From Rhodopseudomonas palustris (lineage in GTDB: Bacteria; Pseudomonadota; Alphaproteobacteria; Rhizobiales; Xanthobacteraceae), in the NCBI RefSeq assembly GCF_003226555.1, contig NZ_QKQS01000008.1, forward strand, positions 1-64,000: DNA of 64,000 bases, written 5' to 3'. Of this stretch, positions 8,531-19,984 are shown piece by piece. Position 1 is the stretch's first letter. Every line of letters starts with the position of its first letter. The notes beneath the pieces are model-generated. The model saw only the letters and a list, made by a program, of their open reading frames with translations, made no database searches and was not told where the DNA came from. A program made the translations under genes and the position numbers.

Positions 8531-9292
8531 TCATTTGCCGCCGGTGACATCCAGGAACGTGCCGGTGATGAAGGACGCATCCGCGCTTGCCAGCCACAGG
8601 ATCGCCCGCGCAACCTCTTCGGGCTGGCCGCCTCTTGCCATCGGAATCGAGTCCTTGACGCGGTCCACCCGCCCCGGCTCTCCGCCGCTGGCATGCATCT
8701 CAGTATAGATGTGCCCAGGGCGAACGCAGCAGACACGTATCCCCTCCCGCGCGACTTCCTTCGCAAGGCCGATCGTGAACGTCTCGAGGGCGCCCTTCGA
8801 CGAGGCGTAGTCAACATATTCGTTCGGACTACCGAGCCGGGCCGATGCCGACGAGATGTTGATCACCACGCCTCCCCGTCCATTGTGCCGATGGGACATC
8901 CGCTTGACCGCCTGCTGGGCGCAGAGGATGGGACCGATCGCGTTGATCGCGAACATGCGCTGCATCCGTTCGAATGTGAGGTCCTCCATCCGGGACTGCT
9001 GAGCGATGACCGCAGCGTTGTTTACCAGGACATCGATCCGGCCGAACTCCCGGTCAATCGCGGCGAATAGCTGGGAGACCTGGGCCGGATCCGCGCTGTC
9101 CGCACGTACAGGCAAAGCCCGCCGCCCCGCCGCTTCCACATCGGCCGCCACCGCAAGGGCGGCAGCGTCGTTGGAGACGAAGCTGATCGCGACGTCGTAG
9201 CCTTGTGCAGCCGCAAGCCGCGCAGTCGCTGCGCCGACGCCCCGACTTCCCCCCGTGATCAGAATGACCGGTGCTTGAGAGACAGGATCCAT
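8531..9292 (-). CDS. SDR-family NAD(P)-dependent oxidoreductase
   Basis: This 253-residue protein is a classical short-chain dehydrogenase/reductase. The cofactor motif TGGSRGVG is at residues 13-20, NNAAV follows the fourth strand, the catalytic serine is in NISSASARLG, and YASSK supplies the tyrosine and lysine. PGHIYTEMHA follows the active site, and the C-terminal FITGTFLDVTGGK is the usual ending. A GAAAGG site lies eight bases before the ATG at 9292. Its 5' end touches the remnant of an MFS transporter gene on the same strand, so its original upstream neighbour has been deleted. The substrate cannot be deduced. Confidence 0.88.
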   Translation of the reverse strand: MDPVSQAPVILITGGSRGVGAATARLAAAQGYDVAISFVSNDAAALAVAADVEAAGRRALPVRADSADPAQVSQLFAAIDREFGRIDVLVNNAAVIAQQSRMEDLTFERMQRMFAINAIGPILCAQQAVKRMSHRHNGRGGVVINISSASARLGSPNEYVDYASSKGALETFTIGLAKEVAREGIRVCCVRPGHIYTEMHASGGEPGRVDRVKDSIPMARGGQPEEVARAILWLASADASFITGTFLDVTGGK

Positions 9293-9654
9293 TTGTCGAA
9301 CCTTTCGTGAGTTGCGGGATATTGATCACCCGCCGAGGCGAGGATGGTCGACAGGATCAGCGCTGCACGCGGCGACACAGCGCGCAGGGCATGGTCAGCC
9401 GGGATCTGAAGGCCTCCCATCGTGCCGTAGTAGAGCGCACGAACGACTGCGAGTCCCGCGTAGGAAAGACCGAACTGCGTCTGCCATATGGGCAGGAAGG
9501 CATAGAGAGCGTCGGTATAGCCGTCATGAAGCGCGTGGGTGAGACTTGCTCCGACAAGACTACGCTTGCGCAGCGTCCACCCTTGTCTCTCGTTCATTTT
9601 CGACAGGTCTTCAGTAGAGGCAGTTCGCATCGTTCGGTTGGCCTCATCAGCCAC
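9259..9654 (-). pseudogene. MFS transporter, N-terminal remnant
   Basis: The open frame gives 131 residues. About residues 20-108 match the beginning of a Fsr/fosmidomycin-resistance-like major facilitator protein: KRSLVGASLTHALHDGYTDA, LYAFLPIWQTQFGLSYAGLA, VVRALYYGTMGGLQIPADHA, and then SPRAALILSTILASAG, where a transmembrane helix should continue. After about 9335 the family character ends and the frame runs into the leader and start of the SDR gene. A normal member is about 400 residues with 12 helices, so roughly three quarters is missing. The ATG could be at 9654 or 9597. It is divergent from a LysR gene. Confidence 0.72.
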
Positions 9655-9732
9655 CGCAGGCTATACACGTGAATTTTTATCGACTAGCCTATCAATGATC
9701 ACGCATATCGTTCGTTTTTCTCACGAGTCCGC

Positions 9733-10662
9733 ATGCGCCGTCTTCCTCCCCTGAATGCCCTGCGCATCTTCGAGGTCGCTGCCCGCACCGGCAGCTACGC
9801 CGACGCCGGAGCCGAGCTCGGCCTCACCCATGGCGCTGTCAGCCGGCAGATCTCGGCGCTGGAAGGCTGGCTCGGGCAGCGGCTCTTTACGAGAGAGGGC
9901 CGCCGCATGGTCGCGACGCCGATGGCGAAAATCTTCGCCGCGGAGGTCGGCCTGTCATTCGATCGCCTGGCGGTCGCGGCGGAAGCCTGTGGCCGGCCCG
10001 GCGCGCGTCGCATCCTGCGGGTGAGCGCACCGACCAGCTTCGCGATGCGGTGGCTGATCCCGAGACTCAACCGCTATCACGCCGATCATCCGCATGTCGA
10101 AATCGCGGTGACGACGGTATCGTGCGTGCTCGACGACTTGCGTGGCGGAGTCGACGTGGCGATCCGGCGCGGCCCCGCCCGGGAAGATGCATGGCCTCAG
10201 CATCGTGTCGTCCCGGTGCTGGAGGATGTCGACACGCTGATCATGAGCCCCGCGCTGTTCGCCGAGCGCCCGATCCTGAAACCGGCCGACATTGAGGGGC
10301 ACACGCTGTTCGCCGCCGAGACGCGCGGTGGCGACTGGGCGGACTGGCTCGAAGCGGCGGGTCTCCACCACCTTGCCGGGCTTCCCCGCCAGATCTTCGA
10401 TCATTTCCACGTGGCGCGCCAGGCGGTGGAAGACGGGCTCGGCATTGGCATCGGTCCGCTGCCGATGCTGGAGATCGATGTCGCCAATGGCAGACTGATT
10501 ACCCCGCTTCCCGACATCCGGGTGCCGCGAACCGGCTATGTCGCGGTCACGCCCCGGCACGCCGATGCCGGAAACCTGGTCGCCGGCTTCGTCGACTGGC
10601 TTGTCGCAGAGGGAAGCGACCCAGCCGGCACGATATCGGCACCAGCGAAAGCACACGGGTGA
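9733..10662 (+). CDS. LysR-family regulator (GcvA-like)
   Basis: This 309-residue LysR protein is of the GcvA type. It opens with RRLPPLNALRIFEVAARTGS, then LGLTHGAVSRQISALEGWLG and LFTREGRRMVATPMAKIFA, which is the GcvA-like helix-turn-helix and linker. The effector domain starts near residue 96 (RILRVSAPTSFAMRWLIPRL) and contains LRGGVDVAIRRGP. It is divergent from the MFS transporter remnant. If that exporter was its target, the regulator has lost its main partner. It is the last intact gene before the gene-poor stretch next to guaA. Confidence 0.88.
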   Translation: MRRLPPLNALRIFEVAARTGSYADAGAELGLTHGAVSRQISALEGWLGQRLFTREGRRMVATPMAKIFAAEVGLSFDRLAVAAEACGRPGARRILRVSAPTSFAMRWLIPRLNRYHADHPHVEIAVTTVSCVLDDLRGGVDVAIRRGPAREDAWPQHRVVPVLEDVDTLIMSPALFAERPILKPADIEGHTLFAAETRGGDWADWLEAAGLHHLAGLPRQIFDHFHVARQAVEDGLGIGIGPLPMLEIDVANGRLITPLPDIRVPRTGYVAVTPRHADAGNLVAGFVDWLVAEGSDPAGTISAPAKAHG

Positions 10663-11359
10663 TCAGGTCGCGCGCGGCGGCAAGCCACAGCACCAGGTTG
10701 GGCGGCACGCCCCACGATCCTTCCGCTGAGCGTCCGATCATCACGCCCTCGATTGCATAGGGCAACTGACCTCAGGCGACAGCAAACCGCCACGCCGAAC
10801 GATCAAGATGGGCAATGACCGTCAAGCAGGCCGCCGGCGTCGACCTGTGCCCATCGATAGACATCGAAAGGCGACACAGGCAAGCCCATGGTGGCGTGAT
10901 CGACGCCGTCAATACAAACCATTACGAAGACCGTGCTGGTACTCCTTCTCGATCATTTCTGTTACTTGTTCCGGCAGTGACTTTGCTCAGCGGCGGGAAG
11001 GCACTGACGTCAGGCCATTCGCCCGGCTCCCAAAGCTGTGATCGCTTGTAGGATTTTCCGCAGTGAAAGAAAGCATCTTCCACGGAGACGCGGATCTCGC
11101 CTGCCACTACTGAACATCCTAAGGGCGCTAACGCAAAGACGTCCTGGCGGCGCAGTTACTAAGTTGGTAAGCTCGCCAAATTCACGCAAGTGAGCCATAT
11201 TATAGTTCTACGGCAACCCGCTGACTAATCAGCAGCAAGCCAGCAGGAACAATCAATTAGTTGCAAACAAAGCCGTCAATTCAAGATCATCATGATTGGC
11301 CAAACAAACCGAAATGGAGCCTATGAAAACACCGACTACGATTTACTTAATAGCTCAAC
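10663..11359. other. Gene-poor, AT-richer stretch adjacent to the guaA 3' end
   Basis: No convincing gene was found in about 700 bases. A minus-strand frame around 10650-10765 gives a short peptide (MPYAIEGVMIGRSAEGSWGV and so on) that looks protein-like but runs into antisense of the LysR gene, so it is at best a remnant. From about 11100 to 11350 the sequence is clearly richer in A and T than its neighbours. The stretch ends exactly at the guaA stop codon, a known integration target, which suggests old island scar DNA. No integrase or duplicated attachment core was seen. Confidence 0.5.
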
Positions 11360-12982
11360 TCACTCCCACTCAATCGTCCCCGGCGGCTTGCTGGTCACAT
11401 CGTACACCACGCGGTTGACGCCCTTGACCTCGTTGATGATCCGTGTCGCGGTGGCGCCGAGGAAGGACATCTCGAACGGGTAGAAATCGGCGGTCATGCC
11501 GTCCGTCGAAGTCACTGCGCGCAGGCCGACGACGTAGTCGTAGGTGCGGCCATCGCCCATCACGCCGACGCTGCGGACCGGGAGCAGCACGGCGAAAGCC
11601 TGCCAGATCACATCATACAGGCCCGCCTTGCGGATCTGGTCGATGTACACCGCGTCCGCGTTGCGCAGGATCTCGAGCTTCTCTTCGGTGATCTCTCCGG
11701 GGCAGCGGATGGCGAGGCCGGGGCCCGGGAACGGGTGGCGGCCGACGAACACGTCGGGGAGGCCGAGCTCGCGGCCGAGCGCGCGCACTTCGTCCTTGAA
11801 CAGTTCGCGCAAGGGCTCGACCAGCTTCATGTTCATGCGTTCGGGCAAGCCGCCGACGTTGTGATGCGACTTGATCGTCACCGACGGGCCGCCGGTGAAC
11901 GACACGCTTTCGATCACGTCCGGGTACAACGTGCCCTGCGCCAGGAAGTCGGCGCCGCCGACCTTTTTGGCCTCGGCTTCGAACACGTCGATGAACAGCT
12001 TGCCGATGGTCTTGCGCTTCTGCTCCGGATCGGTGACGCCCTTCAGCGCGCCGAGGAAGGTCTCGGACACATCCACGTGGACCAGCGGGATGTTGTAGTG
12101 GTGGCGGAACAGGTCGACGACGCTCTTGCCTTCGTCCTTGCGCAAGAGGCCATGATCGACGAACACGCAAGTGAGCTGATCGCCGATCGCCTCGTGGATC
12201 AGCACCGCCGCGACCGCGGAGTCGACGCCGCCGGACAGGCCGCAGATCACCTTGCCGCTGCCGACCTGGGCGCGGATCTTGTCGATCGCCTCCTCGCGGA
12301 AGGCGCGCATCGTCCAGTCGCCGGTGAGCCCCGCGACCTTGCGGACGAAGTTGCGCAGCAGCTTGGCGCCGTCGGGCGTGTGCACCACTTCGGGGTGGAA
12401 CTGCATCGCATAGAATTTTCGGGTGTCGTCGGCGATCACCGAAATCGGCGAGCCCGGCGCCTGCGCAACCGCTCGGAAACCTGCCGGCAGCTTGGTGACG
12501 CGGTCGCCATGGCTCATCCAGACGTCGTAGTGGCCGCCCTTCTGCCAGACGCCGTCGAACAGCGCGCAGTCATCGGTGATCTCGATCTGGGCGCGGCCGA
12601 ACTCGCGGTGGTGGCCGCCCTCGACAGTGCCGCCGAGCTGCTTGGCCAGGGTCTGTTCGCCGTAGCAGATGCCGAGCACCGGCACGCCGGCCTCCAGGAT
12701 CGCCATCGGGGCGCTGGGGGCGTTGTCGTCCAGCACCGAGGCCGGTCCGCCGGACAGGATCACGGCTTTCGGCTTCATCTCGGCGAAGGCGGCCTCCGCC
12801 TTCTGGAACGGCACGATCTCGGAATACACGCCCTCCTCGCGGACGCGGCGAGCGATCAGCTGGGTGACCTGCGAGCCGAAGTCGACGATCAGGATTTTTT
12901 CGTGGATCGCCGCGACATGCGGCGAGGTGTCGGCGCCGGAGGGGACGACGGACGAAGCGGAGGATGGGTGGGGGGCTGTCAT
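11360..12982 (-). CDS. guaA: GMP synthase (glutamine-hydrolysing)
   Basis: This 540-residue enzyme makes GMP from XMP, ATP and glutamine, the last step of guanine nucleotide synthesis. The class I glutamine amidotransferase half has the nucleophile in [15 protein letters not shown] and the His/Glu pair in [10 protein letters not shown]. The ATP pyrophosphatase half starts at [18 protein letters not shown], the PP-loop, and the C-terminal dimerisation domain ends in the invariant PGTIEWE. The ATG at 12982 was chosen because the frame upstream to 13990 is only antisense of the rRNA methyltransferase gene. Residues 1-28 are a poorly conserved leader. It lies about 90 bases downstream of the methyltransferase gene on the same strand. 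guaB lies about 3 kb further upstream. Confidence 0.97.
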   Translation of the reverse strand: MTAPHPSSASSVVPSGADTSPHVAAIHEKILIVDFGSQVTQLIARRVREEGVYSEIVPFQKAEAAFAEMKPKAVILSGGPASVLDDNAPSAPMAILEAGVPVLGICYGEQTLAKQLGGTVEGGHHREFGRAQIEITDDCALFDGVWQKGGHYDVWMSHGDRVTKLPAGFRAVAQAPGSPISVIADDTRKFYAMQFHPEVVHTPDGAKLLRNFVRKVAGLTGDWTMRAFREEAIDKIRAQVGSGKVICGLSGGVDSAVAAVLIHEAIGDQLTCVFVDHGLLRKDEGKSVVDLFRHHYNIPLVHVDVSETFLGALKGVTDPEQKRKTIGKLFIDVFEAEAKKVGGADFLAQGTLYPDVIESVSFTGGPSVTIKSHHNVGGLPERMNMKLVEPLRELFKDEVRALGRELGLPDVFVGRHPFPGPGLAIRCPGEITEEKLEILRNADAVYIDQIRKAGLYDVIWQAFAVLLPVRSVGVMGDGRTYDYVVGLRAVTSTDGMTADFYPFEMSFLGATATRIINEVKGVNRVVYDVTSKPPGTIEWE

Positions 12983-13024
12983 GGGCAGCAAATACGCGAC
13001 CGCAGCCCGGCTCGCAACGGGGAA

Positions 13025-13065
13025 AACGGCGGTGTCCTCACCTCTTCCCGCGCGCGGGGGGAGGT
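13025..13065. repeat. CCCGCG-type intergenic hairpin repeat
   Basis: Between the rRNA methyltransferase and guaA there is an imperfect palindrome centred on CCCGCGCGCGGG flanked by CCTCTT and GGAGGT. The same motif type appears near 38250-38436 and in a degraded form near 53370. It looks like a dispersed repeat that forms a hairpin in RNA. Confidence 0.5.
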
Positions 13066-13071
13066 CCCGGT

Positions 13072-14373
13072 TTAGCCCTTGCGCTTCAGCAAGCTGACGA
13101 AAAATCCGTCGGTGCCGGTGCGGCGCGGGGTCATCAGCAGGCCTTCGGGCGAGGTCCAGGCGGCGGCGAGGAACAGCTCGGCCTTGTCCCACAGCGCGGC
13201 GGCGACTTCGGCCGGCGGGACCACCGCGAACTCCGGATGGCCGGCGGTGAAGGCCTGGATCTGGCCGGTGTTTTCGGATGCCAGCACCGAACAGGTGACG
13301 TAGGCGATCCGCCCGCCCGGCTTCACCAGCCGCGCGGCGCGGCTGAGCACCTCGGCCTGGTCCTTGAGCCGGATTTCCAGCGCGCCGGGGCGCATCCGCC
13401 ATTTCGCGTCCGGGTTGCGGCGCCAGGTGCCGGTGCCGGTGCACGGCGCGTCGACCAGCACCAGATCGGCGCTGCCCTTGATGTCGGCCAGCGGATCGGC
13501 ATCGCCCTTCGGCGCCCTCACCTCGGCGTTGTGGACGCCGGCGCGCGACAGCCGCTCGTGGATCGGGGCGAGCTGGCGCTTGTCGGCATCGGTGGCGATC
13601 AGCCGGCCCTTGCCCTGCATCATCGCGGCCAGCGCCAGGGTCTTGCCGCCGGCCCCGGCGCAGAGGTCGATCACCTGCTCGCCGGGCTTGGCGGCGGAAA
13701 ACAGCGCGGCGAGCTGCGAGCCCTCGTCCTGGACCTCGACCGCGCCCTTGATGAAATCCGGCTCGGCCTGCACGCCGGGATTGCGGGCGTCGGCCGGCAA
13801 TTCGATCCGCAGCCCCCAGGGCGACCACGGCGCCGCCTTGGCGCGCAGATGCGCCAGCGAGGCCAGTTCCTTGTCGCGCGAGGCTTTCAGCGTGTTGACG
13901 CGGAGATCGAGCGGCGCCCGGCTGGCCATCGCGGCCGCCTCGGCGACGCGGGCCTCGCCGAACATCTCGGCGAGCGCGCCGTCGAGCCATTCGGGGTAGT
14001 CGCCGGCAATGTGCGGCGGCGCGCCCTGCAGGGTACGCGCCGACAGCGCGGCGTATTCGGCGTCGCTCAGCGGCGCGGGCGCGAACCGGCTACCGTCGCA
14101 CAGCGCCGCGATCGCGTCGGGCGTCATGCCGCGCTCCAGCTTCAGCATGCCAAGCACCCGCGCCCGGGCCGTATCGGAATCCATGATGAACGCGCTGGAC
14201 GCCCGTCGGCGCAACACGTCCCACACCACCCCAGCGATCCCCGCCCGATCCCCCGACCCGGCGTAGCGGTGCGCGGTCCCCCATTCTTTCAGGGCCTTGG
14301 CAGCGGGAATGCGCTGACTGTCGATGGTCGAAATCAGATCGATGGCTGCGGACAGCCGTGCGGCGGGGGTCAT
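13072..14373 (-). CDS. RsmB/NOP2-family rRNA cytosine-C5 methyltransferase
   Basis: This 433-residue protein belongs to the RsmB (Fmu/Sun)-type 16S rRNA m5C methyltransferases. It has an N-terminal NusB-like helical region (residues 1-130) and then the PUA-like and Rossmann methyltransferase domains. S-adenosylmethionine binding is shown by [17 protein letters not shown]. The two conserved cysteine motifs are [17 protein letters not shown], which releases the product, and [11 protein letters not shown], the catalytic cysteine. Family members modify a cytosine near position 967 in E. coli 16S rRNA; which site is used here cannot be read. It lies just upstream of guaA on the same strand, and the gap of about 90 bases contains a G/C-rich hairpin repeat. 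Confidence 0.9.
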   Translation of the reverse strand: MTPAARLSAAIDLISTIDSQRIPAAKALKEWGTAHRYAGSGDRAGIAGVVWDVLRRRASSAFIMDSDTARARVLGMLKLERGMTPDAIAALCDGSRFAPAPLSDAEYAALSARTLQGAPPHIAGDYPEWLDGALAEMFGEARVAEAAAMASRAPLDLRVNTLKASRDKELASLAHLRAKAAPWSPWGLRIELPADARNPGVQAEPDFIKGAVEVQDEGSQLAALFSAAKPGEQVIDLCAGAGGKTLALAAMMQGKGRLIATDADKRQLAPIHERLSRAGVHNAEVRAPKGDADPLADIKGSADLVLVDAPCTGTGTWRRNPDAKWRMRPGALEIRLKDQAEVLSRAARLVKPGGRIAYVTCSVLASENTGQIQAFTAGHPEFAVVPPAEVAAALWDKAELFLAAAWTSPEGLLMTPRRTGTDGFFVSLLKRKG

Positions 14374-14565
14374 GCGGAGCTTTCAATCAGGTCGAGGGCG
14401 CGCAACACGCCGAGCGGCGTCACAACATAGACGCGACCTGCGCAAAGGGCACTGTCGGTCCGACGCTTTCCGGCCCCCGCTATAACCGCCGCCCCCGCCG
14501 ATGACAATCGAGCCACCGCAACGCAGAGTCCCGGCGTTGCCGGGGCTCCGCTGCGCGGCTTGCGA

Positions 14566-15591
14566 TCAGGCCCGCTCGGGCCCGACGCGGACCAGCTGCT
14601 TGCCGAAATTGGCACCCTTGAGCAGCCCCATGAACGCCTCGGGGGCGTTCTCCAGCCCGTCGGTGACGTACTCCTTGTACTTCACCTTGCCGTCCCGCAC
14701 CCAGCCGGACATCTCGCGCAAGAAATCCTGCCGCCGGCCGGCGAAATCGCTGACGATGAAGCCGCGGATCGTGAGCCGCTTGGTCAGCACATGGCGCATC
14801 AAGGCGGTCGCCCATTTCGGCGTCGGCGGCGTTTCGAACGCGTTGTATTGCGCGATCAGCCCGCACACCGGCATCCGGGCAAAGCTGTTGAACAGCGGAA
14901 ACACCGCCTCGAACACTTCGCCGCCGACATTCTCGAAATACACGTCGATGCCGTTCGGGCACGCCGCCTTGAGCTTCGCCGCAAGATCGGGATCGCGGTG
15001 ATCGAGACAGTCGTCGAAGCCGAGCTCCTGCTTGACATAGTCGCACTTGTCCTTGCCGCCGGCGATGCCGATGGCGCGCGCGCCCTTCACCTTAGCGATC
15101 TGCCCCACCGCGGAGCCGACCGCGCCGGAAGCCGCCGCGACCACGACCGTCTCGCCTTCCTTCGGCTGGCCGATGTCCAAGAGGCCGGTATAGGCGGTCA
15201 TCCCCGGCATGCCGAGCACGCCGACCGCGGTCGAGATCGGGCCGAGCGCCGGGTCGATCTTGCGCAGCGGCTTGGCGTCGGCGACCGCATGCGTCGCCCA
15301 GCCCGAATGCGCCAGCACGATATCGCCTTTGGCGAAGCCCGGACTGTTGCTGTCGATCACTTCGCAGACCGTACCGCCTTCCATCACACCGCCGACCGGC
15401 ACCGGCTGCGCGTAGGACGGGCCGTCGCTCATCCGGCCGCGCATATAGGGATCGAGCGACAGCCAGATCGTGCGCAGCAACACCTGCCCCTCGCCGGGCG
15501 CCGGAACGTCGAACTCCTCGAGGCGGAAATTCTGCGGCGTCGGCTCGCCGACCGGACGCGACGCGAGCACGATACGCTGACCCTTGGGCAT
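14566..15591 (-). CDS. NADP-dependent oxidoreductase of the leukotriene B4 dehydrogenase/CurA type
   Basis: This 341-residue medium-chain reductase lacks the structural zinc cysteines. It shows SLDPYMRGRMSDGPSYAQPV near residue 45, PGMTAYTGLLDIGQPKEGET around 130, and the cofactor motif AASGAVGSAVGQIAK with a following GGKDKCDYVKQELG helix. The DVYFENVGGEVFEAVFPLF segment is typical of the prostaglandin reductase/CurA group, which reduce alpha,beta-unsaturated ketones with NADPH. It stands alone between the rRNA methyltransferase and guaB. The natural substrate is unknown. Confidence 0.9.
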   Translation of the reverse strand: MPKGQRIVLASRPVGEPTPQNFRLEEFDVPAPGEGQVLLRTIWLSLDPYMRGRMSDGPSYAQPVPVGGVMEGGTVCEVIDSNSPGFAKGDIVLAHSGWATHAVADAKPLRKIDPALGPISTAVGVLGMPGMTAYTGLLDIGQPKEGETVVVAAASGAVGSAVGQIAKVKGARAIGIAGGKDKCDYVKQELGFDDCLDHRDPDLAAKLKAACPNGIDVYFENVGGEVFEAVFPLFNSFARMPVCGLIAQYNAFETPPTPKWATALMRHVLTKRLTIRGFIVSDFAGRRQDFLREMSGWVRDGKVKYKEYVTDGLENAPEAFMGLLKGANFGKQLVRVGPERA

Positions 15592-15692
15592 TTCGTTTCC
15601 TTTTTTGATGTTCGTTGGTCGTCAGGCCCGCGACTGTAAGCGACACCACCGCATTCGCCAACTGCGTCAGGCTGCGCACGTAGCCCAACGCT

Positions 15693-15808
15693 CGTCATTC
15701 CGGGGCGCGCGAAGCGCGACCCCGGAATCTCGCTGGTCGGCGCACCTCAGAGACGACAACAATCTCCAGATTCCGGGTTCGCACGTTTCACGCGCGCCCC
15801 GGAATGAC
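15693..15808. repeat. Composite palindromic repeat (ATTCCGGGG family)
   Basis: Two palindromic units occur in opposite order. The first runs 15693-15728 (GTCATTCCGGGGCGCGCG arm and its inverse near CCCCGGAAT). The second runs 15769-15808 and ends CCCCGGAATGAC. The pair can fold as one long stem. This is the commonest repeat family in the window, with further copies at about 30.6, 32.0, 35.3, 37.4 and 59.5 kb, always between genes. Confidence 0.85.
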
Positions 15809-15859
15809 TGTGGAGATGTCGTTACGACTGTGGAAAGGTCGTTACTTAGGTCAGTCGCC

Positions 15860-17710
<1,851 letters not shown>

Positions 17711-17959
17711 TCAGCGCCGGTAGCCCGGCGGGGGGCCGTATTCGCGGATCGCCTCGACGACCTCGCGGTGCATGCGCTTTTCGCGCTCCATCCGCACGGC
17801 AATCAGCGCGTGCAGCGACGGGATCACCAGCAGCGGGTGGAAGATCAGCCCGAGCACGATGCACACCACCAGCAGCACGAGGTTGAACACCGCCGACAGC
17901 GGCTGGCCGTTGAACAACAGGCCGAGCGGTGGCAGGAACGCGGCGAGCAGATAGATCAT
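17711..17959 (-). CDS. Small two-helix membrane protein, YqaE/Pmp3-like
   Basis: This 82-residue protein begins with MIYLLAAFLPPLGLLFNG, a hydrophobic helix containing the PPLG turn known from the YqaE/Pmp3 (UPF0057) family. A second hydrophobic helix follows (SAVFNLVLLVVCIVLGLIF, HPLLVIPSLHALIAV), and the C-terminus is short, charged and cytosolic (MEREKRMHREVVEAIREYG). Pmp3 proteins are small inner-membrane proteins linked to membrane potential and salt stress. The match rests on pattern only. GGAG lies eight bases before the ATG at 17959. Confidence 0.65.
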   Translation of the reverse strand: MIYLLAAFLPPLGLLFNGQPLSAVFNLVLLVVCIVLGLIFHPLLVIPSLHALIAVRMEREKRMHREVVEAIREYGPPPGYRR

Positions 17960-18152
17960 CGGCCAATCTCCGTCGCAGAACCAGACCTGGTACCGCCCAC
18001 GATCTCGACGTCGCCGCGCCCCGCAAGCGATTCCCGCTCGAAGGACCATGCGCCGGTCACGGAGGATTTAAGTATCGCTGCAAGCTCCGCAATAGCGGTA
18101 GCCGCGACACGGTGCTACAGCCCGGGCGCCCTCCTCTCGCCCGAAATCTCGC

Positions 18153-19625
18153 ATGAACAAAGACCGAGTCATCCCGCTGATCGTGGCAGCCGCGCTGTTC
18201 ATGGAAAACATGGACGCGACCGTGATCGCGACCTCGTTGCCGGCGATCGCCGCCGACATCGGCACCTCGCCGCTGACGCTGAAACTGGCGATCACCTCGT
18301 ACCTGCTGTCGTTGGCCGTGTTCATTCCGGCGTCGGGCTGGACTGCGGACCGGTTCGGCGCGCGCACGGTGTTCTCGATCGCAATCGCGGTGTTCATGGT
18401 CGGCTCGATCGGCTGCGCATTGTCGGGCTCGATCACCGATTTCGTCATCGCCCGCATCGTGCAGGGCATCGGCGGGGCGATGATGACTCCTGTGGGGCGA
18501 TTGGTGCTGCTGCGCTCGATCGACAAGAGCGCGCTGGTCGGCGCGATGGCCTGGGTCACGGTACCGGCGCTGATCGGCCCGGTGATCGGGCCGCCGCTCG
18601 GCGGCTTCATCACCACGTACTTCTCCTGGCACTGGATCTTCCTGATCAACATCCCGATCGGCCTGATCGGGATCGCGATGGCGCTGCGCTACATCGATCC
18701 GATCCGCAGCGACCGCCTCGAAAAATTCGACCTGTGGGGGCTAGTACTGGCCGGGATCGGCGTCGCCGGTATCGCCTTCGGCCTGTCGGTCGCGGGACTG
18801 AACCTACTCCCCTGGACCGTGGTGATCGCGCTGATCGGCGTCGGCGCGATCGCGATGACGCTGTACGTGTTCCACGCCCGCCGGGTGCCGGCACCGGTGC
18901 TGGACTTCTCGCTGCTACGCCTGACGACGCTGCGCTCCAGCCTGGTCGGCGGCTTCCTGTTCCGGCTCGGCATCGGCGCGCTGCCGTTCCTGCTGCCGCT
19001 GTTGATGCAGATCGGCTTCGGCTTGTCGCCGTTTCACTCCGGCCTCGTCACCTTCGCGTCCGCGGTCGGCGCGATCGGCATGAAGACGCTGGCGGCGCGG
19101 ATTATCCGCACCTTCGGCTTCCGCAACATCATGACGGTGAACGCCGTGGTCAGCTCGGTGTTTCTCGCCGCCTGCGCGCTGTTCACGCCGGGCACGCCGC
19201 TGCTGCTGATCATGATCATCCTGGTGGTCGGCGGCTTCTTCCGCTCGCTGCAATTCACCGCGATCAACACCGTCGCCTATGCCGAAGTCGAGCAGGCGCA
19301 GATGAGCCGGGCAACCACGCTGGTCAGCGTCGGCCAGCAGCTCGCGATCTCCGCCGGCGTCGCGATCGGTGCGTTCTCGGTGGAGGCCACGATGGCGCTG
19401 CGTCACGTCACTGAACTGAGCGCTGACGATTTCGGTCCGGCCTTCGTGGTCGTCGCGGTCCTGGCGGCGCTGTCGTCGTACTTCTTCTGGCAAATGCCGG
19501 ACGACGCCGGCCACGAGATTTCGGGCCGCAAGGCGATCGCGATCGCCAGCAAGAAGGGCGTCGCGTCAGCGGCAACCAAGGCGGCGTCGGAAGAGACCCA
19601 GGACGCGCGCGATCAACGGCTTTGA
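18153..19625 (+). CDS. MFS transporter, DHA2-like drug exporter
   Basis: This 490-residue protein is a major facilitator of the DHA2 (14-helix) type. Motif D1-like ENMDATVIATSLPAIAADIG follows the first helix. GWTADRFGARTVFSIAIAVF is motif A in the loop between helices 2 and 3, and IARIVQGIGGAMMTPVGR is motif B with its arginine. Motif C-like VIGPPLGGFITTYFSWHWIF marks an antiporter. Such proteins use the proton gradient to export drugs or small metabolites. It stands alone, divergent from the small membrane protein gene, with no adjacent regulator. The last 40 residues are a soluble Ala/Lys-rich tail. Confidence 0.9.
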   Translation: MNKDRVIPLIVAAALFMENMDATVIATSLPAIAADIGTSPLTLKLAITSYLLSLAVFIPASGWTADRFGARTVFSIAIAVFMVGSIGCALSGSITDFVIARIVQGIGGAMMTPVGRLVLLRSIDKSALVGAMAWVTVPALIGPVIGPPLGGFITTYFSWHWIFLINIPIGLIGIAMALRYIDPIRSDRLEKFDLWGLVLAGIGVAGIAFGLSVAGLNLLPWTVVIALIGVGAIAMTLYVFHARRVPAPVLDFSLLRLTTLRSSLVGGFLFRLGIGALPFLLPLLMQIGFGLSPFHSGLVTFASAVGAIGMKTLAARIIRTFGFRNIMTVNAVVSSVFLAACALFTPGTPLLLIMIILVVGGFFRSLQFTAINTVAYAEVEQAQMSRATTLVSVGQQLAISAGVAIGAFSVEATMALRHVTELSADDFGPAFVVVAVLAALSSYFFWQMPDDAGHEISGRKAIAIASKKGVASAATKAASEETQDARDQRL

Positions 19626-19644
19626 CCAACCGTCCGTCGCGGCC

Positions 19645-19821
19645 TCAGCCGCAACTCTCGCTTTGCTCGGGCGTATCGCCCTGGCGGACCGCCAGACGCA
19701 GCACGTTGTTGCAGCTCGGGCAGCGATAATGCGGCACGTCGAACGACGCGTTGGCGTGTTCGATCTCGACCAGTTCCCGATCGACGCCGCAGGCTCTGCA
19801 CATCGGCGTAGGAATCTCCAT
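19645..19821 (-). CDS. Small zinc-ribbon protein
   Basis: This 58-residue protein has two CxxC knuckles, CRACG near the N-terminus and CPSCN about 24 residues later, as in zinc ribbons. The sequence between them (VDRELVEIEHANASFDVPHY) resembles short ribbons in Rhizobiales of unknown function. GGGAGGGG lies before the ATG at 19821, which supports expression. An upstream start at 19908 lacks such a site. It is convergent with the MFS gene. Confidence 0.68.
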   Translation of the reverse strand: MEIPTPMCRACGVDRELVEIEHANASFDVPHYRCPSCNNVLRLAVRQGDTPEQSESCG

Positions 19822-19984
19822 TCGCCCCTCCCGATTCGCGCGATGGATGCCGATCAGCCTATGGGAACTACGAGGAATAGCTCTGTAGAAAGCTACCCTT
19901 AACAACAATTAACCACATGAATTCGCTGATCTAAAGCGCGACTAATTGGCAGTCTTAGGAAGTTAGCACATCAAGCTGACGGGA

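Noticed and set aside
12983-13990. Extension of guaA to an 876-residue frame
   Set aside because: The added sequence is antisense of the rRNA methyltransferase gene, is Arg/Gly-rich low complexity, and GuaA homology starts after the ATG at 12982.
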